DNA from: Anaerolineaceae bacterium UBA6107
GTDB lineage: Bacteria; Chloroflexota; Anaerolineae; Anaerolineales; Anaerolineaceae
NCBI GenBank assembly: GCA_002428455.1
Contig: DIWL01000093.1
Span: forward strand, 1-35,949
Direction: 5' to 3'
Length of the DNA: 35,949 nucleotides
A model generated the notes under the pieces. The model was not told the origin of the DNA. It did not search any database and saw nothing but the letters and a program-made list of their open reading frames with translations. The position numbers and the translations under genes are program-made. Every line of letters begins with the position of its first letter. Positions within the stretch are counted from its first letter, which is position 1. Positions 25,734-34,022 of the stretch are shown here, one piece after another.

Positions 25734-26607
25734 ACACACCGAACACCAGGTTCAACCCGTGAACCCGCCAAAGAAGCGTAAGGGTATATCAGCCCGCCGC
25801 ATTTTCCTTTACCTGATCATCCCTTTAGTCGCTTTCGTTTACATTGTTCCGGCGATCGGAGTGATTCTTACCTCGTTCAAACTCGACGCGGAGATCGCGG
25901 AATCTGGATTATGGAGCATTCCCAGGATCATTCACTTCGACAACTACGAGGAAATCTGGGTGGATGCCAACGTACGCACGTACATGAAAAACTCTGCCCT
26001 GGTTACCATCCCTGCAACCGCCATCTCGATCATGCTGGGCGTTTTGATGGGATATGTCTTCAGCAAGCTCCCCTTCAAGGGCAGTGAATTACTATTCATA
26101 TTTGTCCTGGCAGGCATGTTCTTCCCGCCGCAGATCGTACTGGTACCGCTGTTCAAGTTTTACAACACCGTAAATCTTTACGACACATTGTGGCCGATGA
26201 TCATCACCCACTGCGGTTTTGGTTTGCCGATCTGCACGCTGATCATGCGCAATTTCTTTTCTTCCGTCCCCATGGCGATCCGCGAAGCAGCCATTATCGA
26301 CGGTGCCAGCGAGTTCGACGTGCTGACCCGCATCATGCTGCCGGTGAGTTTGCCAGCGCTGGCAGTACTGGCCACCCTGCAATTCACCTGGATCTGGAAC
26401 GACTTCCTTTACCCAATCATCTTCACCCAGTCGGATGAGATGCGCACCATCATGGTCGGATTGATCACCATGAAAGGGCAATACCGGGTAGCCTACGGCG
26501 CGCAGGGCGCGATGGCGGTGGTCGCCAGCATCCCGACACTGCTCATCTTCATCTTCTTCCAGCGCTACTTCATCAAGGGTATGACGATGGGGGCGGTGAA
26601 GGGATAA
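25726..26607 (+). CDS. ABC sugar transporter permease (MalG/UgpE type)
   Basis: The second membrane subunit of the importer, 293 aa with about six membrane segments after a short cytoplasmic Lys/Arg-rich tail (PPKKRKGISARR). The EAA loop is EAAIIDGASEFDVLTRIMLP. It ends with FQRYFIKGMTMGAVKG, the usual MalG-family C-terminus. It is translationally coupled to the MalF-type gene. No ATPase gene follows, so an MsmK-like shared ATPase encoded elsewhere must energise the system. Confidence 0.94.
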   Translation: MTEHTEHQVQPVNPPKKRKGISARRIFLYLIIPLVAFVYIVPAIGVILTSFKLDAEIAESGLWSIPRIIHFDNYEEIWVDANVRTYMKNSALVTIPATAISIMLGVLMGYVFSKLPFKGSELLFIFVLAGMFFPPQIVLVPLFKFYNTVNLYDTLWPMIITHCGFGLPICTLIMRNFFSSVPMAIREAAIIDGASEFDVLTRIMLPVSLPALAVLATLQFTWIWNDFLYPIIFTQSDEMRTIMVGLITMKGQYRVAYGAQGAMAVVASIPTLLIFIFFQRYFIKGMTMGAVKG

Positions 26608-26898
26608 GGAAAACCGTTTTCAAACTGGATTTCCCACAGGAGTTCGATATTCAGTTTAAGCCATTTTCGGATATTGCTTTCACAGAATAGAATTATTAAA
26701 AAGTTGTAAAATATTAATGGCACAACTTAATATACTACAAGGCAAATTTTGCAGATTCACAGACGTTAATACTGTAATTAGGTTGAACATAGAGTAAGCC
26801 AATTATCTCCGCAACAAAAAGCTTTTATGAATAAAAAATTTGGATAATTAAACTCCGGGGGAAAGTACCCTACATAAACCCTAAAGTAGGAGAATAAT
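26608..26898. other. 291-bp AT-rich intergenic region upstream of the toxin gene
   Basis: No gene seen. It contains the short palindrome GAAAAC-C-GTTTTC just after the permease stop (26609-26621) and an inverted repeat AAGTTGT / ACAACTT with a 14-bp spacer (26701-26728). A TATACT follows at 26731, but no well-spaced -35 goes with it. I see no convincing terminator for the importer operon. Confidence 0.4.
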
Positions 26899-27639
26899 AT
26901 GTCAGATGTGAATGCCTCAGATAAACCAGAACAAAAAATGATGGAGCACGAGGATTATGTAAAGAAGGCTGAAGCGGAGAAGTATTCTGGAGGTAATCCG
27001 CCGCTGGAAGAGGATTATATTGCCGCGAGAAAAGAAAACCTGGCGGAAGATCAAAACAGACTCCTGCGCGAGAAGGGGATCAAAAGTATCCAGGGAAGAA
27101 TGGAAGGAGCAGCGGGGAAGACCGATCAGGAATTCGATGAAACTCCGACAGACGCGAAAGCCACGCCTGAAACCATCCAAGCCGAGGGTGAGGTCAGACC
27201 CGAAGCCTTGGAACCGAAGGCTGTGTACGAACGAAACGGTTACGAGTACAAGACCGATGAACAGGGCCGGACAAAATTGGTCACCGGTGACCTTGCTCTT
27301 GAGGAGGGTGAGCGCTCATCACTGCAAACGGAGGTGGGGCACATGGGTTTGGCCGGGGACGAAGGGGGGCATTTGATTGGAACCCGCTTCAATGGTCCGA
27401 CGGACGCGTTCAACCTGGTGCCGCAGGACGCCAACCTCAACCGTGGCGAATGGAAGTCGATGGAGAACTCTTGGGCTGAAAAAGTGAAGAACGGTCAGGA
27501 TGTCAAGGTGATGATAGAACCGGCTTATGGTGATGATTCCATTCGCCCCGAGAGTTTTGAGGTTCTATCCCAGGTGGACAATGAATTGACTTACACCAGT
27601 TACTTGAATCAACCCGGAAATGAAACCAAGGGAGAGTAA
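26899..27639 (+). CDS. DNA/RNA non-specific endonuclease toxin
   Basis: A 246-aa protein with a charged, probably coiled-coil N-terminal half (residues 1-110, many E/K/D, no signal peptide) and a C-terminal nuclease domain of the Endonuclea_NS_2 type used by polymorphic toxins. The nuclease is recognised from DEGGHLIGTRFNGPTDAFN, with His158 as general base, and from NLVPQDANLNRGEW with the metal-binding Asn region; GQDVKVMIEPAYGDDSIRP follows. It cleaves nucleic acids if folded and metal-bound. A small gene with immunity features starts one base after the stop. There is no LXG, WXG or other secretion domain in the visible N-terminus, so how or whether it is exported is unclear. The ribosome site is AGGAG. 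Confidence 0.8.
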   Translation: MSDVNASDKPEQKMMEHEDYVKKAEAEKYSGGNPPLEEDYIAARKENLAEDQNRLLREKGIKSIQGRMEGAAGKTDQEFDETPTDAKATPETIQAEGEVRPEALEPKAVYERNGYEYKTDEQGRTKLVTGDLALEEGERSSLQTEVGHMGLAGDEGGHLIGTRFNGPTDAFNLVPQDANLNRGEWKSMENSWAEKVKNGQDVKVMIEPAYGDDSIRPESFEVLSQVDNELTYTSYLNQPGNETKGE

Positions 27640-27640
27640 A

Positions 27641-27940
27641 ATGACTGAACCTTTAGAAGCCTTATACCCCAGGATCGGGCAGAGCGTTGCTGATTTGATT
27701 GACGCGAATTGGGAAGAAGCAAATATCCGGGTTTCCATAAAACCGGGTGTAATTCAATTGAAATCTTCATACACCATCACGGACACCAAAGAGGTTGTCA
27801 GTTTTGCTCCGAATCGATCCCTTGTCAGGCTTTTCAGAGAATTACACGAACGGATGGTTACAGAACTGGAAGATAACTGGCAAACAGCGCTTTTCAACCT
27901 CAAACCTGATGGGAAATTCGAGATCCAATTCGGGTATTAG
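27641..27940 (+). CDS. YezG/DUF600-like immunity protein
   Basis: A 99-aa acidic protein starting at the ATG at 27641, which has AGGGAG in ideal position; an in-frame ATG at 27620 lies inside the toxin gene and is less likely. The layout (an N-terminal helix LYPRIGQSVADLIDANWEEA, a short sheet, a helical FRELHERMVTELEDNW and the C-terminal GKFEIQFGY) resembles the YezG/DUF600 family, whose members neutralise nuclease toxins such as Bacillus YeeF. The position one base behind an Endonuclea_NS_2 toxin strongly supports this. The family call is from pattern only and would need a profile search. Confidence 0.65.
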   Translation: MTEPLEALYPRIGQSVADLIDANWEEANIRVSIKPGVIQLKSSYTITDTKEVVSFAPNRSLVRLFRELHERMVTELEDNWQTALFNLKPDGKFEIQFGY

Positions 27941-27964
27941 TTGAACAATGTTATTTATTTTTAT

Positions 27965-30856
27965 TCATTCCTTTGGCGTGATCTTAACCACACCTCCCCA
28001 ACCACCAGCCCAGATGGAGGCATCTGGAGCGACTGCGATGGCATTCATCCTCAAACTTGGCAAACCATCATCAACTGTATATTGTTCAACTAATTCACCA
28101 TTTTTGTAATGGAGAATCCCGGAATATTCTGTTGCGACCCAAACAGAGCCATCTCCCTCAAATGCGATGCCATTGACCAAATAAGTGTTACCTACTTCTT
28201 CCCAATTGTTGTTTACAAACTTAAATAACCCTCTAGCTGTTCCAGCATAAACAATTCCTGTTGGACTTATCTCAATTGTGCCGACCATAGAGCCCGCTTC
28301 CAAACCGTCAGATTTATCATACATTATCCATCTATCATCGATTAACCTGGCGATTTTTGCTTCATTGCGATAATCGTAACCTCCAACCCATATACTCCCA
28401 TCCAAATCTATAGCTATGGAGCGCATATCGACAAATCCCTCCTGATCGCCATTGAGTATTTTCTCCCATTTGTTTCCATCAAATCTTGCCAGACCATCGC
28501 CACCAGCCCATATACTTCCATCGGTTCCTGCCTCCAATGCCCAAATATTTTCTCCAATTTCTAAACCATCTTCTCTATCATAAGCAGACCATTGATTTTC
28601 GCCAAAACGAAAGATCTTGCCATCATCCCACGAGCCAACCCATAAGTTACCATCTTTATCAATATCCAAATCCTGTGTATTAAATGGGATCCCTTCTTTT
28701 TTCCCAAGACTAAACCAATTATTGTTTTGAAAGGTATTGAGAGAACCATTATGCGAGGAAATCCAGATTTCGCCACTTTCCGAGATTTCGATTTCTTGAG
28801 CCCAGCTCATATCAATAATCCCTGGATCTTGAAAGGACTTCCATGAAGAATCAGACATCAGTTTCATCATTCCATCAGAAGTGCAAATCCAAAGATATCC
28901 TGCGTCATCTTCAAATGCACAGGAAAAAACATCCGTGGGCAAACCATTATTAATATCCAATTTTTCAACCTTATTATTTGAGAGACGGTACATTTCAGAA
29001 GTATGCCCCCAAATGTCAGCGTATCTTATTAGAGTATTTCCTATCTCCGATGAAACAACCACGGGTTCTCCGTACGGTATGTTGATCGAAGCAATGTTTA
29101 TTGAAACTTCGCCATCATATTTTTGGATATTGTTGTCTGAAGAGATCCAAAGAGAATTTTCATCCTCAATTGCTAATAATTCAAAATTATCGGATAGCCC
29201 ATGACTAAATACCTGCCAATTGTTATTGTGATACTTGATTATTATTGGATCACCAGTCCTGTTTTCTGTTTGTGCCCATAAAGCACCTTTATCATCAATG
29301 ATTGCTGCTGGAAGATCATACTCTCCCGCACCTTCTACAAAACCGTTCCATGAATCATGGATCTCCCAACGACCGTTTATTAGCTGTCCAACGCTTGCTG
29401 GCGGCCAATAATTATCTGTAGCCCAAATTACACCATCAGATGTTTCACCAATGATCTTATCCAAACCCGAAGAGTTGACTGGATTCCATTTGAAATTTTC
29501 AAATTGATAAATACCCATTTCCGTAAACCCAGCCCAGAGTGAATTATTGCTTGTTACCAACAATGAACTAATAGTATTTGCTGGAAGTCCATCTAAGGTT
29601 GTGTAGTGTTTATATTGCCCGCTGGCCGTATCAAAAGCAGTGAGCCCGCCAAATCCGGCCAACCATAAAACCCCATCTTGTTCCGCAACAGTATCCCAAT
29701 TTCCATCCCCAATAATCTCCCATCTTCCATTCGGCTTGTCCACCATCTTGATCGGAGTAGGGAGGCTCATGAAGTATTCAGAAGGTTTAACAGCGAACTT
29801 GCTTTCGGTAACATACCGCGAAGGAATGCTGACCCCAAAGGAATATTGAGTGTAAGCGTTTGCCTGGTCTGAAACCCAGGTATAAGAAAATCGACCATCT
29901 TCTGTTAACTCCGTTTCCGGTTCGGTCGACCCCGGCCATCCTTCAGGAATGTAGAACCTCCCTTCTGATTCCGTTAACCCGGGAGGAAGGATTATCGTCA
30001 TTTGGTAACTTGTACTCCCGTGACAAAATTGGCTGTCATACCAATGAGGCCAAAAGACCAAAGAAGCGTATTCTTCTGATTCCTCCTGGCTTGCGGGGAG
30101 AATGGTGTCGAAAACAGTTGGAATATTGACATGAACAGTTCCCTTTTGTCCGGGGGGAATTGTCATTTCATTGAGATTCAGCATAATACCCGGTTTGACA
30201 AAATCAGATTCTTTGATCGTTCCAATCGGTTTCCCGTCGATATCAGCGGTGATTGAACCAAGATCATAATTCTCAACCGGCAAGCCAATATCAACAATGT
30301 CAATCTCATGAGCTCCAGGATCATTATCAAAGGAAAGTGTGTAATCGATTGATATCGATTCATCGAGGTTAATTGCGACCACAACTGCCTTATAGGGCAC
30401 CTGGAAAGAATAATCTCCAGATGCTACTGAAGTATTATCAAGAGGTTGATTGTTTGCACCAATTGGCTCTTGCTCAACGACTATAACTTCACGAATATAA
30501 TGATTTTCCCCGTTGCTAAAACTTAGCACTAATATATTTTCGTTGATCTCGAATTTCAGATCCCGCTCAATCCCCAGCACCGATACGGTCATTTTCCCTG
30601 GCTTGGTGACTTCGTACTGATACTCACCAACCAGCAAATCAGCATCTTCAGTGATCCTCAGCGTGCCATCGCTCAAGAATTCAATGTCGTGTGCCAGGTC
30701 CGCGCTGCCGTTCTCGCTGGAGATAAATTCCCAATCTCCTAGCAGGTCATCCGTTGAATGCTTGGCGCTTGTTGCCGATGGTAAAAATGAACAGGAAGCA
30801 AGCATAATTATGATGAAAGTCGTTGTTGTATATTGAAGCATCGGCCGTAATTTCAT
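27965..30856 (-). CDS. Large beta-propeller lipoprotein (two-component-regulator propeller repeats)
   Basis: A 963-aa lipoprotein. The ATG at 30856 has a strong AAGGAGGG site and gives a signal peptide ending in LASC (Cys22); the open frame beyond it to 30916 is discarded. Residues ~35-120 look like a small beta domain (LLGDWEFISSENGSADLAHD), followed by a beta-rich region. From about residue 390 to the end there are about 13 repeats of the form G-x-[LIV]-W-[AVI]-G/S/T (examples: GVLWLAGFGGL, GYLWICTSDGM, GSIWAGGDGLARF, ASIWAGGWGGVV). This is enough for two seven-bladed propellers as in hybrid two-component sensors. No kinase or transmembrane domain follows. It may bind a ligand or a surface partner; its role is unknown. 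It is 19 bp downstream of the first FGE-like gene. Confidence 0.8.
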   Translation of the reverse strand: MKLRPMLQYTTTTFIIIMLASCSFLPSATSAKHSTDDLLGDWEFISSENGSADLAHDIEFLSDGTLRITEDADLLVGEYQYEVTKPGKMTVSVLGIERDLKFEINENILVLSFSNGENHYIREVIVVEQEPIGANNQPLDNTSVASGDYSFQVPYKAVVVAINLDESISIDYTLSFDNDPGAHEIDIVDIGLPVENYDLGSITADIDGKPIGTIKESDFVKPGIMLNLNEMTIPPGQKGTVHVNIPTVFDTILPASQEESEEYASLVFWPHWYDSQFCHGSTSYQMTIILPPGLTESEGRFYIPEGWPGSTEPETELTEDGRFSYTWVSDQANAYTQYSFGVSIPSRYVTESKFAVKPSEYFMSLPTPIKMVDKPNGRWEIIGDGNWDTVAEQDGVLWLAGFGGLTAFDTASGQYKHYTTLDGLPANTISSLLVTSNNSLWAGFTEMGIYQFENFKWNPVNSSGLDKIIGETSDGVIWATDNYWPPASVGQLINGRWEIHDSWNGFVEGAGEYDLPAAIIDDKGALWAQTENRTGDPIIIKYHNNNWQVFSHGLSDNFELLAIEDENSLWISSDNNIQKYDGEVSINIASINIPYGEPVVVSSEIGNTLIRYADIWGHTSEMYRLSNNKVEKLDINNGLPTDVFSCAFEDDAGYLWICTSDGMMKLMSDSSWKSFQDPGIIDMSWAQEIEISESGEIWISSHNGSLNTFQNNNWFSLGKKEGIPFNTQDLDIDKDGNLWVGSWDDGKIFRFGENQWSAYDREDGLEIGENIWALEAGTDGSIWAGGDGLARFDGNKWEKILNGDQEGFVDMRSIAIDLDGSIWVGGYDYRNEAKIARLIDDRWIMYDKSDGLEAGSMVGTIEISPTGIVYAGTARGLFKFVNNNWEEVGNTYLVNGIAFEGDGSVWVATEYSGILHYKNGELVEQYTVDDGLPSLRMNAIAVAPDASIWAGGWGGVVKITPKE

Positions 30857-30875
30857 AACACCCTCCTTAAAACGG

Positions 30876-32240
30876 TTAATTTCCTTCGGATGATGCGCAA
30901 CGGAAGCCGGTATCACCGTTGGTATTGGTCTGCGCGTATGCTGCCCGATATGAAGATCGAATGCCGCTGATCAGGTCATCCCAGGCGCCGCCGCGCATTA
31001 CACGTATCGTACCTGTGGTCGGACCTTGCGGGTTGCTTTCGGGGCTCTGGGAATAATATTCCTTACCATACCAATCCGCTACCCACTCCCACACATTCCC
31101 CGCGGCATCGAGCAATCCGTAAGGGCTGGCGCCATCAGGGTATGAACCCACCGGTGCCGTGTATTTGTAACCATCATTCACAGATCTTACAGACCAGTCA
31201 AAATTCGTGTTGCTGTCCGCGTAGTTGACCAGGTTCCCTGCCGGCGGGTCATTGCCCCACGGGTAAGTGGTTCCTGCCGTACCACGCGCAGCTTTCTCCC
31301 ATTCAGCTTCGGTTGGCAACCGTTTTCCTGCCCATTCACAGTATGCAACAGCGTCATTCCATGAAACGTGAATAACCGGATGATCATCCAAGCCTGAGAT
31401 ATCTGAACTTGGTCCAAACGGGTGCCGCCAATCCGCGCCGCTGACCAAATACCAGTCATTGTTAACAAAAGCGTATGATTTCCCTGATTTTTCAGCATCC
31501 GTCTGATAATTGGTTTCAATTACAAACTGCTCAAAAATGGCGTTGGTCACTTCTGTCTTGTCAATAAAGAAGGAATCCAAGTAGACGGTATGTTGGGGAA
31601 GCTCATCCTTATCTCCCACACCCTCCGGCGAACCCATCAGGAACACACCGGCGGGTATGAACATCATTTCAGTTACAGGGCTCACGATCACTTCTGTTTC
31701 TGTTGCGATCATTTCAGTTGAAATTGCTACAAAATTGTCGTCTGGCGCAGCTGTAACTGCTTCAGCCGTCGCGGGTGTTTGATTCATTGATGCCGGATCA
31801 GAAAGAGGTGTCTCATCGTTTTCCAGCCCCACAGATGGTTGGGATGTCGGCGCGTCCATCGAGGCGCCTGGTGTGTGATTGAGTGAAGAACCCACAATCC
31901 TCGCTGGAAAGATTCCTGCCAGATAGAGCCCGCCAAATATTAACGCAATCGAACAAAGAAATATAGTTATGAGAAGTTTACTTTCTACACCTTCCCGTTT
32001 GGCGGGTTTCCCCGGTATTACTGCCTCCTGGATCTTTTCTGGTACTTTACTCTTAAGACTACTACCGCAATACACACAAAAATCAAGTTCAACAGGGACC
32101 CGTGTTCCACAATTCGGGCAGGTTTTACTCGGTCTATCTGTGGCTCTACCGGCTGATATTTCACCAGCCAATGATTTACCCGTAACGGTACAGAAAAGCA
32201 CATCATCCGGGTGGACCTGGTGACAAATTGGGCACTTCAT
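30876..32240 (-). CDS. Zinc-ribbon, transmembrane, FGE-like (SUMF1) domain protein 1
   Basis: A 454-aa protein in three parts. The N-terminus has two zinc-ribbon-like motifs (CPICH with Cys17; CPNCG and CVYCG at residues 41-58). A transmembrane helix spans about residues 88-111. The C-terminal part is a formylglycine-generating-enzyme-like domain of C-type-lectin fold (MMFIPAGVFLMGS, EVTNAIFEQFV, RLPTEAEWEKAARGT, YPWGND, AGNVWEWVADWYG, GDTGFRCASS). The two copper-binding cysteines that FGE needs, expected between MRGGAW and YRAA, are absent, so sulfatase activation is unlikely. Zinc ribbons would be cytoplasmic and the FGE-like domain outside. It is a paralogue of the gene at 32691-34022. Function unknown; binding or scaffolding is possible. 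Confidence 0.82.
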   Translation of the reverse strand: MKCPICHQVHPDDVLFCTVTGKSLAGEISAGRATDRPSKTCPNCGTRVPVELDFCVYCGSSLKSKVPEKIQEAVIPGKPAKREGVESKLLITIFLCSIALIFGGLYLAGIFPARIVGSSLNHTPGASMDAPTSQPSVGLENDETPLSDPASMNQTPATAEAVTAAPDDNFVAISTEMIATETEVIVSPVTEMMFIPAGVFLMGSPEGVGDKDELPQHTVYLDSFFIDKTEVTNAIFEQFVIETNYQTDAEKSGKSYAFVNNDWYLVSGADWRHPFGPSSDISGLDDHPVIHVSWNDAVAYCEWAGKRLPTEAEWEKAARGTAGTTYPWGNDPPAGNLVNYADSNTNFDWSVRSVNDGYKYTAPVGSYPDGASPYGLLDAAGNVWEWVADWYGKEYYSQSPESNPQGPTTGTIRVMRGGAWDDLISGIRSSYRAAYAQTNTNGDTGFRCASSEGN

Positions 32241-32307
32241 ATTTCCCCGCGGATTTTTATAGCAGTTTGATTATCAATATTATCCATAGAAAAATTCACA
32301 AGCACGA

Positions 32308-32652
32308 TTACTTTTTTCCGTTCTTCTTCTTGAATTCATCACTCAACAATTGGCTAGCCCTGGCCATCTCCGCATCTGTGGATTCCAGTTCATTTTCCAT
32401 GGAAAAGCCGCTCTTTTGCCAATCTTCGGCATGATCAAGTACATTCTGTTTGTGAGCCAGTAAATCATCGATGTACTTCGTTTTTTCGTCTACATACTCC
32501 TGTGAAAAATCTGATTGATCCGGCATTTGTCCGGTGTCCGCTTTGGTCTCTAATCCCTGGATGGAAGCCTTTGCTTTTTCGGAAACATCCTCAAGATCAG
32601 ATCCCTTTGATGGAACCTCTTTTGTTTCCTGCGGTTCTGAATAATCGTTCAT
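32308..32652 (-). CDS. Small acidic hypothetical protein
   Basis: A 114-aa protein I do not recognise. It is rich in Glu, Asp, Lys and Ser, has no signal peptide, membrane segment or cysteines, and is probably disordered at the N-terminus and helical from about residue 55 (VDEKTKYIDDLLAHKQNVLD). The tail KKKNGKK is basic. AAAGGAGGAGCA before the ATG is a strong translation signal, so it is a real gene. It is the second gene of the four-gene cluster, between the two FGE-like paralogues, and its charged composition resembles the N-terminal half of the nearby nuclease toxin, though I see no clear sequence match. Confidence 0.7.
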   Translation of the reverse strand: MNDYSEPQETKEVPSKGSDLEDVSEKAKASIQGLETKADTGQMPDQSDFSQEYVDEKTKYIDDLLAHKQNVLDHAEDWQKSGFSMENELESTDAEMARASQLLSDEFKKKNGKK

Positions 32653-32690
32653 TGCTCCTCCTTTTAATTGTTCAAAAATTCTCTAAGGGC

Positions 32691-34022
32691 TTAATCCCAG
32701 TCAAGCGCACACCTAAAACCGAGGGTGTCAAGATTCTTGTTTGGGCTCAAGCCGCTTCGTTGAACGACTCGCACACCGGAAGAAGGATTGTTCCAACCAC
32801 CGCCACGGATCACACGATAAGCGGATGTGGCTGGCCCAATTGGATTCTCACCCGGAGATACCACGTAGTAGCCTTCACTAAAATAATCGAACACCCACTC
32901 CCAGACGTTGCCCGCGACATCAAATAAACCATACGGGCTGATGCCCTCGGGATAGCTCCCGACAGGCGCAGTCTCAGGATAGCCGTCCTGTTGGTTATGA
33001 CTCCCCCCGCTTTCCGGACAACCATAGTCACAGAAATTTGCCTGTGTCCCTTCCGCTGCCATGTCTCCCCATGGAAAGGTTCGGTCTCCCTCATCCCCCC
33101 GGGCAGCCCGCTCCCACTCCGCTTCCGTCGGTAATCTTCCGCCAATCCAGTTACAGTAAGTGGATGCATCCCCATACGTTACGTGAATGACCGGATAATC
33201 CACGTATTCGGGATTACCGTAATAACTATCACGCGTACGGGATGCTGTTGACTTAGGACGTGAACAAACATCCGCATCATCACATAATTGATACATCGCG
33301 TTTGTTACTTCATAACGATAAATCAAGTAACTGTCCATTTGCACTGTATGCGGGGGGCTTTCCGACCCCCAGAAATATCGGTCTGTATCGGGATCCGAAC
33401 CCATAACAAATTCCCCGGTAGGAATAAAAACCATTTCAGCCTGATCAATTTCATTTACACTGATCACCATTTTTTCGGTTTCAGGTACGATCGTTTCAGT
33501 TGGTAACGCAACAATATTGTTATCTGCCATAGCTGTGACCGCTTCCTCCGTTGAGAGTGTTTTAGTCGATATTGTTGGGTCAGCAAGAGCCGTCTCGCCG
33601 ATTTCCTTACCAACGGTTGACTGGTATATCGGCGCATCCAAGGAGACGATTGGTGTATGATTGAAAGAAAAACCCATAATCCTTGCTGGAATAATTCCTG
33701 CCATATACAACCCACTGAGTATCAACGCAATTGAAAAAATTGTTACGGCTATAAGAAGCTTTATGCTTACACCTTCCCGTTTAGAAGGTATTCCAGTTTT
33801 TTCTGCTTTCAGGAGCTTTTCTGGAGATTTACTTTTAAGTCTGCCACCACAATAAACACAAAAATCAATCTCGTAAGTTACCTGTTTACCACAATTGGGG
33901 CAGGTTTTACTTGGTCTTTGTGTGGCTACCCTTGCAGGGACAACACCGGCTAATGAGTTACCAGTAACGGTACAGAAATGTGTATCATCAGGGTGCGCTT
34001 GGTGACAAAATGGGCACTTCAT
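32691..34022 (-). CDS. Zinc-ribbon, transmembrane, FGE-like (SUMF1) domain protein 2
   Basis: A 443-aa paralogue of the protein at 30876-32240, with the same order of parts: zinc ribbons (CPFCH, CPNCG, CVYCGG), a transmembrane helix around residues 88-110, a Thr/Glu-rich linker and an FGE-like domain (MVFIPTGEFVMGSDPDTD, EVTNAMYQLC, GRLPTEAEWERAARGDEGD, AGNVWEWVFDYF, TLGFRCALDWD). As in the paralogue, the FGE copper cysteines are missing after IRGGGW. The start at 34022 gives the same N-terminus MKCPFCHQ as the paralogue's MKCPICHQ and has a GGGG-rich ribosome site; the frame beyond it to 34076 is ignored. First gene of the cluster. The N-terminal halves are similar even at DNA level, indicating a duplication. 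Confidence 0.82.
   Translation of the reverse strand: MKCPFCHQAHPDDTHFCTVTGNSLAGVVPARVATQRPSKTCPNCGKQVTYEIDFCVYCGGRLKSKSPEKLLKAEKTGIPSKREGVSIKLLIAVTIFSIALILSGLYMAGIIPARIMGFSFNHTPIVSLDAPIYQSTVGKEIGETALADPTISTKTLSTEEAVTAMADNNIVALPTETIVPETEKMVISVNEIDQAEMVFIPTGEFVMGSDPDTDRYFWGSESPPHTVQMDSYLIYRYEVTNAMYQLCDDADVCSRPKSTASRTRDSYYGNPEYVDYPVIHVTYGDASTYCNWIGGRLPTEAEWERAARGDEGDRTFPWGDMAAEGTQANFCDYGCPESGGSHNQQDGYPETAPVGSYPEGISPYGLFDVAGNVWEWVFDYFSEGYYVVSPGENPIGPATSAYRVIRGGGWNNPSSGVRVVQRSGLSPNKNLDTLGFRCALDWD

Noticed and set aside
26609..26621. Terminator after the MalG-type permease (GAAAAC-C-GTTTTC)
   Set aside because: A one-base centre cannot form a normal hairpin loop and there is no T run; it is a short palindrome only.
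30825..30833. Extra IclR half-site GTTGTATAT
   Set aside because: It lies within the signal-peptide coding region of the propeller lipoprotein, has no second half and is explained by chance.
30876..34022. Diversity-generating retroelement target proteins (FGE-like/C-type-lectin fold)
   Set aside because: DGR variable proteins often use this fold, but there is no reverse transcriptase gene, no template repeat and no matching variable 3' end between the two paralogues.
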